Assembly: GCF_049720995.1 (NCBI RefSeq)
Contig: NZ_JBNASF010000010.1
Coordinates: 1 to 54,230 of the forward strand
Reading direction: 5' to 3'
From: Methanothermobacter sp049720995
GTDB lineage: Archaea; Methanobacteriota; Methanobacteria; Methanobacteriales; Methanothermobacteraceae
Length of the DNA: 54,230 nucleotides
The notes under the pieces were generated by a model. The model was given only the letters and a program-made list of their open reading frames with translations, was not told the origin of the DNA and searched no databases. How positions within the stretch are numbered: position 1 is the stretch's first letter; each line of letters opens with the position of its first letter. This document shows positions 1 through 8,663 of the stretch, in pieces. The position numbers and the translations under genes are program-made.

Positions 1-66
1 TATACCAGCATACCTAACTGAAAAGCGTAAAGCTATTGTTAAGTAACCATGATATACCAGTATACC
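1..66. repeat. Short direct repeat upstream of histidine kinase gene
   Basis: The motif TATACCAGCATACC at position 1 recurs as TATACCAGTATACC at position 53, a 52-bp period with 13 of 14 bases matching. A further GTATACC follows at about 79. Both copies lie just upstream of the kinase gene that begins at 103. They could be a repeated protein-binding site or the remnant of a tandem duplication like others in this window. The left copy touches the window edge, so its full extent is unknown. Confidence 0.4.
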
Positions 67-102
67 ACCTCATTTTATGTATACCTTGAGTGATGTGGGA
101 GG

Positions 103-2211
103 ATGAACATCTACATAACCCTATCTGTACTGACATCGGTATTGTACCTTACCGTGGGAATCTATCCCCTCACTGAAAGAAGGAGTAATCTTGAGTGGAT
201 CTTTCTTCTCATAGCCATTACAATGGCAATATGGTCCATCACATCCGCCCTCATCTACGCCACCAAATCCATCATGCATGCAACCATTCTTTACATGCTC
301 TCAGGTATTGCCTGGATCCTCATGCCCGCCCTTTTCCTGAACTTTGCCCTTGTGCTCTCTGCGGATGAGGAAAGGATCCATAAGTTCACGGTGCTTACAG
401 TAATCCCGCCCCTTATATTAATTTACCTCCTCCTCATGGGATCCCTCATCAAACCCTTGAACATCCATGGCCCCCTATCATGGGCAGGGAGCATCCGAAT
501 ATTCCCTGAAATGTACATGGCCGGTTACTTCACCGTCGCCGTCTCCATGATATGGAACCATGCAAGGAGGGCGCCCTCCCAACGTGAGAGGCAGATGTCA
601 ACTCTTATATTCCTCTCATCATCCTTCAGCATCATTGCAGGTTGGATCCTGAGCTCATTCATCACCTCCACCAGTCCACAGACCACCAATGCCCTGGGCC
701 AGATTGTGGGGGTGATGGGATCCGCTGGTATATGCCACGCAATAATCAATTACCGGCCGGTTACCATGAGCCCATCCCTTGCAGGGGAGAGCATAATAGA
801 TAAGGTCACAGACCTGGTCATCCTCCTGGATGCTGATGGAAGGGTGATCTGCCTCAACCACCGGGCGAAGAAGGAACTGGGGATGGACTCTGCAGTGGAC
901 TGGAGGGAGATCGTTGCACCCGAACACCATGAGACCATTGGGGGAGAATTCAGGGACATAAATGAGAGGGCCTCATCCTCCAGTGGAGACTACCATCACA
1001 GGCCATTATCCATCAATTACATGAGGCGGGATGGTGATCGGCTCCCTGTGAAACTGTTCATCTCACTCATAAGGGAGGGCGCAGATACCGTTGGTTATTC
1101 CCTGGTGGCCCAGGACCTCCGCCACACCATCAGGTTGAGGGACCGGATAGAGGAAACAGAGAAATCCGAGAAACTTACCAGGATGCGCCTGCATGAGTTC
1201 AGGACACTCAACGAGGCTATAGTCAGGATAAACCACAGTAACAGCCCCGAGGAACTCTTCAGGAATATCATGAGCCTTGTAAACGAGCACCTTGGCCTCT
1301 CAAAGGGTTCTATCTACCTCCTGAGGGATGGGGTCTCATGGCCCATGGGTGATGGTTTCAGGGTTGATGACCCTGAGGGTATCCTGGCGGACCTTGAGGA
1401 TGGTGTGGCTGTGAGGGATGATATGATAGCTGTTCCACTGAGGCACGATGATAGAAACCTGGGTTTCCTTGCCATCATGAACGGCCATGAACCTGATGAG
1501 TATGAGCTGAGGTTTCTTGAGACCCTGGGTGGTGAGGCCGCCTCAACACTGAAGAGGATATTCTATGAGAGGAGGCTCATTGAGTCCATTGAGGAGAAGG
1601 AGCTGCTCCTCCGGGAGATACACCACAGGGTCAAGAACAACCTTCAGGTGATATCAAGTCTCCTGAACCTTCAGAGCAGTTACATTGATGACCCTGAAAT
1701 CAGGGGTGTGCTGAGGGACAGCCAGGGGCGTATCATGAGCATGTCAATGATACATGAAAAGCTCTACCGTTCAGGAAACCTCATAGATATCGATGTGAGG
1801 AGTTACATTGAGGGTCTTGTAAGGAACATTATGTTCTCCTACATGAAACCGGAGCAGAGTGTGGATCTAATATTTGAGATTGATGACATCAACCTCAACG
1901 TTGACACCATAATGCCCCTGGGCCTAATCGTGAATGAGCTTGTGACAAACGCCTTAAAGTATGCATTCCCTGATGGTGAAGGTGAGGTGCGTGTTTCACT
2001 GAGCCGTGAAGGCGAAGGATTCCTCCTCACGGTTGCCGATAACGGTGTGGGCCTCCCTGATGACTTCAATCTGGATGATCTCAAGAGCCTTGGAATACTC
2101 CTCGTGAGGAATCTGACTGATCAGCTTAATGGTGAGCTGGATTACAGTTCAGACAGTGGAACCGAGTTCAGGGTGAGGTTCTCAGAGATACAGTACCGGA
2201 AGAGATTCTAA
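103..2211 (+). CDS. Membrane sensor histidine kinase (7TM-PAS-GAF-HisKA_2-HATPase)
   Basis: A 702-residue sensor kinase. Residues 1-220 contain about seven hydrophobic segments, resembling the 7TM histidine-kinase input region. A PAS-like domain follows at about 225-345, then a GAF-like domain at about 365-495. The dimerisation and phosphoacceptor region has the motif REIHHRVKNNLQ with the His pair at 507-508, typical of the HisKA_2 class. The HATPase domain shows an N box (NELVTNALKYAF) and a G box (DNGVGLP). The protein ends in a tail, FSEIQYRKRF, that resembles the tails of the other two kinases here. No response regulator is adjacent. The ATG abuts GGGAGG with no spacer. The upstream GAGTGAT is therefore the more likely ribosome binding site for it, and initiation slightly downstream cannot be excluded. 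It lies upstream of a pseudomurein-cutting enzyme gene, so an envelope-sensing role is plausible but unproven. Confidence 0.9.
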   Translation: MNIYITLSVLTSVLYLTVGIYPLTERRSNLEWIFLLIAITMAIWSITSALIYATKSIMHATILYMLSGIAWILMPALFLNFALVLSADEERIHKFTVLTVIPPLILIYLLLMGSLIKPLNIHGPLSWAGSIRIFPEMYMAGYFTVAVSMIWNHARRAPSQRERQMSTLIFLSSSFSIIAGWILSSFITSTSPQTTNALGQIVGVMGSAGICHAIINYRPVTMSPSLAGESIIDKVTDLVILLDADGRVICLNHRAKKELGMDSAVDWREIVAPEHHETIGGEFRDINERASSSSGDYHHRPLSINYMRRDGDRLPVKLFISLIREGADTVGYSLVAQDLRHTIRLRDRIEETEKSEKLTRMRLHEFRTLNEAIVRINHSNSPEELFRNIMSLVNEHLGLSKGSIYLLRDGVSWPMGDGFRVDDPEGILADLEDGVAVRDDMIAVPLRHDDRNLGFLAIMNGHEPDEYELRFLETLGGEAASTLKRIFYERRLIESIEEKELLLREIHHRVKNNLQVISSLLNLQSSYIDDPEIRGVLRDSQGRIMSMSMIHEKLYRSGNLIDIDVRSYIEGLVRNIMFSYMKPEQSVDLIFEIDDINLNVDTIMPLGLIVNELVTNALKYAFPDGEGEVRVSLSREGEGFLLTVADNGVGLPDDFNLDDLKSLGILLVRNLTDQLNGELDYSSDSGTEFRVRFSEIQYRKRF

Positions 2212-2349
2212 TGTTCAGGAAAGGGATCCTCAGGATACATTGACGGTTTTTCTTACTACATGAGCCTGAGGGGGTCCCGATCTATATCATTCAAGCTTTT
2301 CTTAACTTATAACCTGAAAGCAGAGTATAGGCTTAACCTGCTTAGCCTG

Positions 2350-2445
2350 AAAATAGAGGGATCAAAAATTCATGGATCACCTGCAGACGCAGACGCCTCC
2401 CAGACTCCAAAAGGAATGTTATAAAATAGAGGGATCAAATTCATG
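2350..2445. repeat. Imperfect direct repeat in 2212-2528 intergenic region
   Basis: The 317-bp gap between the kinase and the next gene has no convincing coding sequence. It holds a direct repeat beginning AAAATAGAGGGATCAAA at 2350 and again at 2423 (period 73). Both copies run on into a TTCATG. A T-rich run near 2242-2250 could end the kinase transcript. The TATA box and leader of the next gene occupy the last 30 bases. Confidence 0.5.
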
Positions 2446-2497
2446 ATAACCGCTAAAACCCTGAAATCACAGCTGATCATACGCGAAAGGATCACAA

Positions 2498-2567
2498 TTT
2501 ATAAATAAAATCAGGGACAGAAATATGGTTGCAGGATTCCGTCCTGCATTCTGGAGGCGATAGTATA
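2498..2567 (+). promoter_or_regulatory. TATA box, leader stem-loop and RBS of C71-type peptidase gene
   Basis: A TATA-like box (TTTATAAATA) starts at 2498. A perfect 7-bp stem-loop follows: TGCAGGA at 2530-2536, a 5-nt loop, and TCCTGCA at 2542-2548. Four nucleotides later comes GGAGG (2553-2557), and seven nucleotides after that an ATA codon (2565-2567). Assuming usual archaeal TATA-to-start spacing, transcription would begin around 2522-2528, putting the stem-loop at the very 5' end of the mRNA. The same spacing with a different stem sequence occurs before the paralogue at 6388, so it is likely a conserved structural leader. Confidence 0.7.
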
Positions 2568-4184
2568 TCCCGTGGTATGCAAATGCTGTGCATGCTGCTA
2601 TTTGTATGCATGGTGTTACTCAATACCGGAGAGATCTATGCCCAGAACACACAAGGTGAAGAAGCACTGCTTCCTGATAACATGACAGTACAGACCTTCA
2701 GTACAGTGATGGAGTCAGACTCCACAGTTGCAGCGGTTAATGCAAGTTCAGGGGATGAGAGAACTCTGGACTCTGCAGCGGGCCCATCAGTTTCAAGGGC
2801 CGATGTTGAGGACGCCGCAGTCTGTGTCAACAGTTTCATAGCAAGGAATAAACGCCTACCCCTCACAGTTGAGGTTGGAAGCATTAAGGTGAACACGGCA
2901 CAGCTACTGCAGCTTGAAGCACAGTACGTCCTCAACAGGACACCCACAGTGAACCAGGTACAGGTACCGTCAGCAACATCCGGAACCGTGCTCAAAGGCT
3001 CAATTTACCTGAAGGACTACCTTGAAGTTGCAGGCAGAGTGCTCCAGAGTGGAGGCGCGCCTGGATACATCAGCTTCAGGGACCAGAGGATAGGATTCCA
3101 ATCACTTGTGTGGCTATTTGCAAGGGCAATTAATTTTAAAGTGACAAATCAACGCCTTCCAAATTACATCAGACTTGACACACTGAATTCTGTAAAGTCA
3201 TCCACCCCTGCCAGTAACAATTCCGGCAGCAGCGATGCTGCCAGTGGCAACTCAGGGTTCACAAGGGAACAGATACTTTCCGCGGCCAGATCACTGAAGA
3301 TGTACATTGACCAGAATCAGAGCCTACCCGGGTATGTGCAGGTGTCAAACCAGAGGCTTGGTATAGCCCAGTTCCTGCATCTAATGGTTAAATGCCTCAA
3401 CCAGATAAATCTGGGGAAGAACACCCCTATAACACCGGTTAACGCCGGTGAGGCAGCAAACCCTGCAGGGGATGCGACAGGTACCATAAAAAGGGATGAG
3501 TACCTGAGGATTGCATCCGTGGTTCAGGGGTTCATTGAAAGGAACCAGAGAGCCCCAAACTATGCAGGTTCAGGTAAAGGTAGAATCTCGTATGAGAGCC
3601 TTGTATACTCAGTTTCAAGGATTCTGAGCTTCTACAGCAGCAACAGGAGACTTCCAAATACTGTGACCGTGACAAAGCTGGCGTCCTCACTGAAAAACCG
3701 GCCAGAGAACGACCCCTACATCGGCGAGAGTACGGGGAAGTACCTTTCATCATCGGCCAACTGTCCTGTGGATAACGAGAATATAAGGTCCCTTGCAGCG
3801 AGCATTACCAGTGGACTCACATCAACATTTTCAAGGGCATCGGCCATCTTCTGCTGGGTGCGTGACAATGTGAACTACAGCTTCTACTACAACACAAGGT
3901 ACGGTGCCCTGGGTACACTTCAGAACAGGACAGCCAACTGTGTGGACCATTCACACCTCCTTGTGGCACTTGCAAGGGCTTCAGGGATACCTGCAAGGTA
4001 CGTTCATGGGACCTGTAACTTCACATCAGGTAACACCTACGGTCATGTGTGGGCCCAGCTCCTTGTTGGCGATACATGGTATGCTGCAGATGCAACGAGC
4101 TCAAGAAACAGCCTTGGAATTGTGAACAACTGGAACACTTCCAGTGCAGTGATAAAGGGCATATACGCGAGTTTACCATTTTAA
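2565..4184 (+). CDS. Secreted pseudomurein-binding transglutaminase-like peptidase (C71 type)
   Basis: This looks like a wall hydrolase of the pseudomurein endoisopeptidase type. From the ATA start, an N-terminal hydrophobic segment ends near NTGEIYA and acts as a signal peptide. Four pseudomurein-binding repeats follow (about residues 55-110, 145-210, 230-290 and 310-375), recognisable by recurring RLPxYV and isoleucine/leucine-rich patterns. The C-terminal transglutaminase fold carries Cys459 (NCVDHSH), His494 (YGHVWAQ) and Asp509 (YAADAT), matching the Cys-His-Asp triad known for PeiW/PeiP. Start choice: a TTG at 2529 keeps the same frame but lies inside the leader stem-loop and precedes the RBS. 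ATA at 2565 sits 7 nt after GGAGG, and the first ATG is 2577. It is closely related at the C-terminus to the protein at 6388-8535. It probably trims peptide cross-links in the host's own wall. Confidence 0.85.
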   Translation: MSRGMQMLCMLLFVCMVLLNTGEIYAQNTQGEEALLPDNMTVQTFSTVMESDSTVAAVNASSGDERTLDSAAGPSVSRADVEDAAVCVNSFIARNKRLPLTVEVGSIKVNTAQLLQLEAQYVLNRTPTVNQVQVPSATSGTVLKGSIYLKDYLEVAGRVLQSGGAPGYISFRDQRIGFQSLVWLFARAINFKVTNQRLPNYIRLDTLNSVKSSTPASNNSGSSDAASGNSGFTREQILSAARSLKMYIDQNQSLPGYVQVSNQRLGIAQFLHLMVKCLNQINLGKNTPITPVNAGEAANPAGDATGTIKRDEYLRIASVVQGFIERNQRAPNYAGSGKGRISYESLVYSVSRILSFYSSNRRLPNTVTVTKLASSLKNRPENDPYIGESTGKYLSSSANCPVDNENIRSLAASITSGLTSTFSRASAIFCWVRDNVNYSFYYNTRYGALGTLQNRTANCVDHSHLLVALARASGIPARYVHGTCNFTSGNTYGHVWAQLLVGDTWYAADATSSRNSLGIVNNWNTSSAVIKGIYASLPF

Positions 4185-4212
4185 AGGGTGAAAAACCCTT
4201 ATTTCTTTTTTT
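4184..4212 (+). terminator. Stem-loop with T-tract after C71-type gene
   Basis: AAGGGT (4184-4189) pairs with ACCCTT (4195-4200) across the loop GAAAA, followed by ATTTCTTTTTTT. The stem begins at the stop codon. A hairpin with a following T-run is a good terminator candidate; in archaea the T-run alone often suffices. Confidence 0.6.
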
Positions 4213-4241
4213 AAAGCATTGAGATGCACCCATTAAACTAA

Positions 4242-4339
4242 GATATACCAAAGAACAGAACCCCCTTTCTCTTTCAATCAGGACCCCATAGATATACCAT
4301 AAGAACAATCCCCTTTCTCTTTCAATCAGGACCCATAGG
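4242..4339. repeat. Tandem duplication, period 49 bp
   Basis: Two near-identical units start with GATATACCA at 4242 and 4291. Each contains CCCTTTCTCTTTCAATCAGG. They fill the gap between the C71-type gene and the Kef-type gene. No coding function is apparent. One of several short tandem duplications in this window. Confidence 0.8.
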
Positions 4340-4397
4340 TTAAATGCACTATTATACAAAAATAAGAGAATGGATAGTCATGAAAGAGGGTGTTATA

Positions 4398-6047
4398 ATG
4401 GAGGTTCCACTCATCAGGGAGATAGTTATCATATTCAGCCTTGCGCTGATTGTCCTCATTGTATTTAACCGGGCTAAACTCCCAACCATACTGGGCTTCT
4501 TTGTGACGGGGGTAATAGCGGGTCCATCGGGCCTTGGCCTCATATCCTCAAGCAGCATAGAGAGCCTTGCGGAACTCGGTGTCATACTCCTCCTGTTCAC
4601 AATTGGACTTGAAATGTCCCCTGAGAGATTCGGTGATTTCAGAAAGACTGCCCTCATTGGGGGTACACTGCAGATAGGACTCACAGTCCTGATCGTGGCA
4701 TTCTTCACACTGATACTTGGATTGAACCCTGGAAAGGCTGTCTTCATGGGTTTCCTGATCGCACTGAGCAGTACCGCGGTTGTGCTGAAGGTCCTCCAGG
4801 ACCTCCATGAGACAGAAACACCCCACGGCCAGGCCTCCCTTGCCATCCTCATATTTCAGGATGTTGCTGCGGTGCCCATGATACTCACCATACCATTCCT
4901 TGCAGGGGCCGGTGGTTCGACACCGCTTCACACCCTGCTTACAGGTGGCGCTGTGCTCATCGGGACCCTCCTCTCTGCCAGGTGGATCGTCCCGAGGCTC
5001 TTTGATGTTGTAGCAGATACAAGGAGCAGGGAGATATTCCTCCTCACAGTGATACTTGTATGTGCATCTGTAACCTGGCTCACCGGAAGTGCGGGGCTAT
5101 CCCCGGCACTGGGGGCCTTCCTTGCAGGTCTCATCGTTGCAAATACAGACTATGCCCACAGGGCCCAGGGGTCCATACTACCATTCCAGGAGGTCTTTCT
5201 GAGTTTCTTCTTTGTATCCCTGGGGATGCTCCTTGACGTCGGGTTCTTTATGCGGCATCTGCCCCTCATCATCCTTGCACTCATTGGTGTTATGATGATA
5301 AAGCTGGCCCTCAACAGCTTCGTGGGCTTCATCATGGGCTTCTCAGCAAGGGTCGTGGTGCTAACAGGGGTTGTGCTGGCACAGATAGGTGAGTTCTCAT
5401 TCATACTCTCTGAGTCAGGTCTCAGGTACGGTCTGATGGACCGCTTCACATTCCAGGCCTTCCTGTCGGTTTCACTCATAACCATGGCCCTCACACCATT
5501 CCTCATATCACTTTCACCCAGGATCTCAGAGAGGATCATCCAGGCGGATATCCATCCGCGGATAAAGAACGGGAGGAGGTACCTCAAACCTGAGGTTAAC
5601 CTTGAGGACCACCTGATAATAGTTGGTATGGGCATAACCGGGAGGAGGCTTGCAGAGATCTCCGAGGAACACGGCATACCCTACATAGGCCTTGATGTTA
5701 ACCCTGAAACCGTTAGGAGGGCCCGGGATGAGGGCCTCAATGTATACTATGGGGACGGCACCCATGTGGGTGTTCTCAGACACTTCAATGTTCCGGAAGC
5801 CGCGGTTATGGTGGTGGCCATTGCAGACTACCGTTCAACGGTCCATGCAATCCATGAGGCCAGGGCACTGAATGAGAGAATGAAGATAATTGCCCGTATA
5901 AGGGGATTTGAGAATACAGAGAATTTATACACTGCAGGGGCAGATGTTGTTGTCTCAGAGAAACGTGAAGCAACAGAGAGGATATCCGTGGAGATATTCA
6001 GCTGTTACAGTGGTGTCTGTGAACTTGAGGGGCGAGCCCCCATTTGA
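4398..6047 (+). CDS. Kef/CPA2-type cation:proton antiporter with TrkA-N domain
   Basis: A membrane antiporter, expected to exchange K+ or Na+ for H+ across the cytoplasmic membrane. Residues 1-375 hold about 12 hydrophobic helices of the Na+/H+ exchanger fold. A cytosolic Rossmann TrkA-N domain follows (about 405-525), with the nucleotide motif GMGITG and an acidic residue at the end of strand two (IGLDVNP), consistent with NAD(H) binding. There is no TrkA-C domain: the protein stops about 20 residues after TrkA-N in a non-hydrophobic tail. Start: ATG 4398 follows GAGGGTG at 5-nt spacing. Earlier in-frame ATGs at 4344 and 4380 lack this. It sits between two pseudomurein-binding peptidase genes, all on the same strand but with separate promoters. 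Whether it is linked to wall stress is unknown. Confidence 0.87.
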   Translation: MEVPLIREIVIIFSLALIVLIVFNRAKLPTILGFFVTGVIAGPSGLGLISSSSIESLAELGVILLLFTIGLEMSPERFGDFRKTALIGGTLQIGLTVLIVAFFTLILGLNPGKAVFMGFLIALSSTAVVLKVLQDLHETETPHGQASLAILIFQDVAAVPMILTIPFLAGAGGSTPLHTLLTGGAVLIGTLLSARWIVPRLFDVVADTRSREIFLLTVILVCASVTWLTGSAGLSPALGAFLAGLIVANTDYAHRAQGSILPFQEVFLSFFFVSLGMLLDVGFFMRHLPLIILALIGVMMIKLALNSFVGFIMGFSARVVVLTGVVLAQIGEFSFILSESGLRYGLMDRFTFQAFLSVSLITMALTPFLISLSPRISERIIQADIHPRIKNGRRYLKPEVNLEDHLIIVGMGITGRRLAEISEEHGIPYIGLDVNPETVRRARDEGLNVYYGDGTHVGVLRHFNVPEAAVMVVAIADYRSTVHAIHEARALNERMKIIARIRGFENTENLYTAGADVVVSEKREATERISVEIFSCYSGVCELEGRAPI

Positions 6048-6321
6048 AGGTGTCCAGATCAATCCATGGACCCGCTGGGGGCGCCACGGTGGCTTCATGT
6101 GGGATATGCTGACGTTTCCATGCGGATAATGGATTCATGAACCTGAAAATAAACCCTCTTTAAAGCTCTAAAGCTGAATAGGGACCCTCATATCTGTCAT
6201 TCAGTTAATGACGTCATGCTCATACCATACCCGTGCATGGCCAGTAAAAAAAGGCCCCATAGTGTCTATTTTGATTTAAAAGGCTCTAATATTGTCTTTT
6301 TTCTTATTTTAAACCACAATA
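6048..6321. other. Intergenic region after Kef gene with T-rich run
   Basis: No convincing gene is seen in this stretch, which reaches to the TATA box of the next gene. A T-rich run at 6295-6310 (TGTCTTTTTTCTTATTTT) could terminate the Kef transcript. The first 80 bases remain open in another frame, but no homology is recognisable. Confidence 0.4.
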
Positions 6322-6390
6322 TTTATATACAATGCACTTTTTAAGAGTGTATGTGGGGTTTCCAAAACCCCCAGTGGAGGCGGTAAAATT
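6322..6390 (+). promoter_or_regulatory. TATA box, leader stem-loop and RBS of glycosidase-like/C71 fusion gene
   Basis: TATA-like TTTATATA starts at 6322. GGGGTTT (6355-6361) pairs perfectly with AAACCCC (6365-6371) across the loop CCA. The four-nucleotide spacer CAGT is followed by GGAGG (6376-6380), then seven nucleotides, then ATT (6388-6390). TATA-to-stem (33 nt), stem-to-GGAGG (4 nt) and GGAGG-to-start (7 nt) match the leader at 2498-2567 to within one base. The stem sequences are unrelated, which points to conservation of structure rather than of sequence. Confidence 0.7.
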
Positions 6391-8535
6391 TCGGGAAAAC
6401 TGAATCTACTGATAGCCCTAGTTATGGTGCTATTTCTGGGCTCAAATGCAGCAGTTGCCATTGAGATATCAGATAACGGGACAAGCAGTGGGACAGAAAT
6501 CAGCGATAACCAGACATTAACTGAAAGTGAAAACCAGACATCAGATGATGAAGGTGAACGGATATCCGCCAAGACAGAGGAAACATCTGAACCTCCCCAC
6601 GGGGCCATCTGGGTTAAGGCCTACGATATGGGAAGGGTCAACCTCACAGAACTCAGAGAGAAGGGTATAACCGATATATTCCTTGAGCAGCTGGCCTTCA
6701 ATGACGCAAGGTTCAGCAGGAACCTCACCTCGTTCCTTGGCAATGCATCAGAGCAGGGAATACGGGTGAGCGCCTGGGTGATCTGCCTCAAGGATTCCAG
6801 CGGAAAATGGGTTGACCCCACCGGTAGATACGCCTACAACGTTACAAAAACAAGTAAGGTGACTGTGAAGGAGCCATACAGGTACTACTACACCGTTACC
6901 GTGAAGAAGGCCTACACCAGGTACGTGAAACAGTGGTACAAGTCATGGTACAGGAAAAATGGAAAATTGAGGTACACCTGGAAGTACCGGTACGTCAAAA
7001 AGACCTACTACAAATACGTGAAGGAGACACGCTACACCATCAAGTACCGTACGGTGACAAAGACAGTTACAACCACAGAGACTGTTTATGGATACAACAC
7101 CACCTACGCAGAAAGGTTCCTTGAGAATCTAACCCAGAGGATACTCTCCTACACGAACATATCGGGTGTGGGTGGGGTTCACCTGGACTACATCAGGTAC
7201 CCTGGAAACGCATACCAGGTCCCCAATGCAACAAATACCATAACAGAAATCGTCAAAAGGATAAGTGAAGCCGTCAGGGCAGTTAATCCTGGACTACTTC
7301 TATCAGCAGCACTGATGCCAGAGAAGTCATCGAATGCCCACTACTACGGACAGAACTACACTCAGCTAGCCGAATACCTGGACGTCCTCATACCAATGGC
7401 CTACAAGGGCAACTACAGGGAAGACAGTGCATGGATACAGAATGTAACATCTTACATTAAGGCTAAGAGTCTCAACGCAGAGGTCTGGACAGGACTTCAG
7501 ACATACCGATCAGACTCCAGTGTGACACCCATCCCTGAAGATGAACTGATTGGGGATATAAACGCCGCCCTCAGTGGAGGGGCAGATGGGTACGCACTCT
7601 TCAGGTACGGCTTGATTGACACTGACTTTATAGCTGGAATACCATCCGCAACAACAAAGCCATCTGCTGCCAATTCAATAACTGCAGAGCTCATAATGGA
7701 CGCCGCCAGCAGGTTCAAGGCATTTGTGGAGTCAAACTACAGGCTCCCCTCCTATGTCACCGTGGGGGAAAGACAGGTTACACCTGCAGAATTCCTCTAC
7801 CTGCTGGCAGAGTTGCTCACGGGAGGTGACCTGAAAACCGGGTCATTCAGTGAGGGATCAAACACAACACTATCAGCATCAGGGACAATCCAGAAGGACG
7901 AGTACCTGAGAATAGCATCCCAGGTTATAAGCTATATGTCAGTGAATGGCCGCCCACCAACCAGTGTACCGTCCAGTGCAGGGAGCCTGAGCTTCAACGT
8001 CCTGACCTATATCCTCTCAAAGATCGCTGCATTCAAAGAGGCTAACGGCAGACTTCCAAATTATGTTACAGTGGAGAGTTCAGTATTCTCAGGAGGTTAC
8101 CTTTCATCAACAGCCAACTGCCAGGTCAGCGCCCCTGAAATACAGTCCCTCGCAGCAAGCATAACAAGGGGTCTCACATCAGCGCTATCAAAGGCAACAG
8201 CGATTTTCAACTGGGTGCGTGACAATGTGAACTACAGCTTCTACTACAACACCAGGTACGGGGCTCTGGGGACGCTTAAAAACAGGACAGGTAACTGTGT
8301 GGACATGACGCACCTCCTTGTTGCTCTCTCAAGGGCAGCCGGGATAAAGGCAAGGTATGTGCATGCCACCTGTACATTCATCTCAGGCAACGTCTATGGA
8401 CATGTATGGGCCCAGTTCTACCTCAATGGTTCATGGGTAAATGCCGATGCATCAAGCAGCATGAACTCCCTTGGAGTCATAAAAAACTGGAAGAGTGCAA
8501 CCATAAAGGGCTACTACGAAAGTTTACCATTCTAA
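6388..8535 (+). CDS. Glycosidase-like barrel + pseudomurein-binding repeats + C71-type peptidase fusion
   Basis: A secreted multidomain wall protein. From the ATT start it reads M-S-G-K-L-N-L-L with a textbook signal peptide ending near SNAAVA. The ATG at 6424 would cut this peptide in half and lies far from the RBS. Residues about 70-425 resemble the DUF4015/GHL10 class of putative glycoside hydrolases: GVHLDYIRYP, then LSAALMP, LIPMAYKGNY and a closing ADGYALFRYG. A Tyr/Lys-rich insertion of alternating Y-x-Y and K-x-V patterns interrupts the barrel at about 155-235. Two pseudomurein-binding repeats follow (about 440-490 and 505-570). The C-terminal C71-type fold has Cys637, His672 and Asp687, with the same residue spacings (35 and 15) as the paralogue at 2565-4184. 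The combination suggests cleavage of both glycan and peptide, but the glycosidase activity is inferred only. Confidence 0.83.
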   Translation: MSGKLNLLIALVMVLFLGSNAAVAIEISDNGTSSGTEISDNQTLTESENQTSDDEGERISAKTEETSEPPHGAIWVKAYDMGRVNLTELREKGITDIFLEQLAFNDARFSRNLTSFLGNASEQGIRVSAWVICLKDSSGKWVDPTGRYAYNVTKTSKVTVKEPYRYYYTVTVKKAYTRYVKQWYKSWYRKNGKLRYTWKYRYVKKTYYKYVKETRYTIKYRTVTKTVTTTETVYGYNTTYAERFLENLTQRILSYTNISGVGGVHLDYIRYPGNAYQVPNATNTITEIVKRISEAVRAVNPGLLLSAALMPEKSSNAHYYGQNYTQLAEYLDVLIPMAYKGNYREDSAWIQNVTSYIKAKSLNAEVWTGLQTYRSDSSVTPIPEDELIGDINAALSGGADGYALFRYGLIDTDFIAGIPSATTKPSAANSITAELIMDAASRFKAFVESNYRLPSYVTVGERQVTPAEFLYLLAELLTGGDLKTGSFSEGSNTTLSASGTIQKDEYLRIASQVISYMSVNGRPPTSVPSSAGSLSFNVLTYILSKIAAFKEANGRLPNYVTVESSVFSGGYLSSTANCQVSAPEIQSLAASITRGLTSALSKATAIFNWVRDNVNYSFYYNTRYGALGTLKNRTGNCVDMTHLLVALSRAAGIKARYVHATCTFISGNVYGHVWAQFYLNGSWVNADASSSMNSLGVIKNWKSATIKGYYESLPF

Positions 8536-8540
8536 ATCCA

Positions 8541-8558
8541 TTTTTTTATTTTTTTATT
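8541..8558 (+). terminator. T-tract terminator
   Basis: Two runs of seven or more T separated by single A bases start five bases after the stop codon. This is a typical archaeal poly-T terminator for the fusion gene. The convergent kinase gene on the other strand ends at 8664. Confidence 0.65.
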
Positions 8559-8663
8559 ATGTGAAGGGCATCCTACAGTAAAAAGTGGGACATGCTTTGA
8601 GTAAGAGCAACCCTAACAATCCACCCACCAGCAGCAGAAACTGCCCCTGAATAAAACCAAGAC

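Noticed and set aside
2529..2531. TTG as start of the C71-type peptidase gene
   Set aside because: It overlaps the leader stem-loop and lies upstream of the GGAGG site, and it adds 12 residues before an otherwise good signal peptide.
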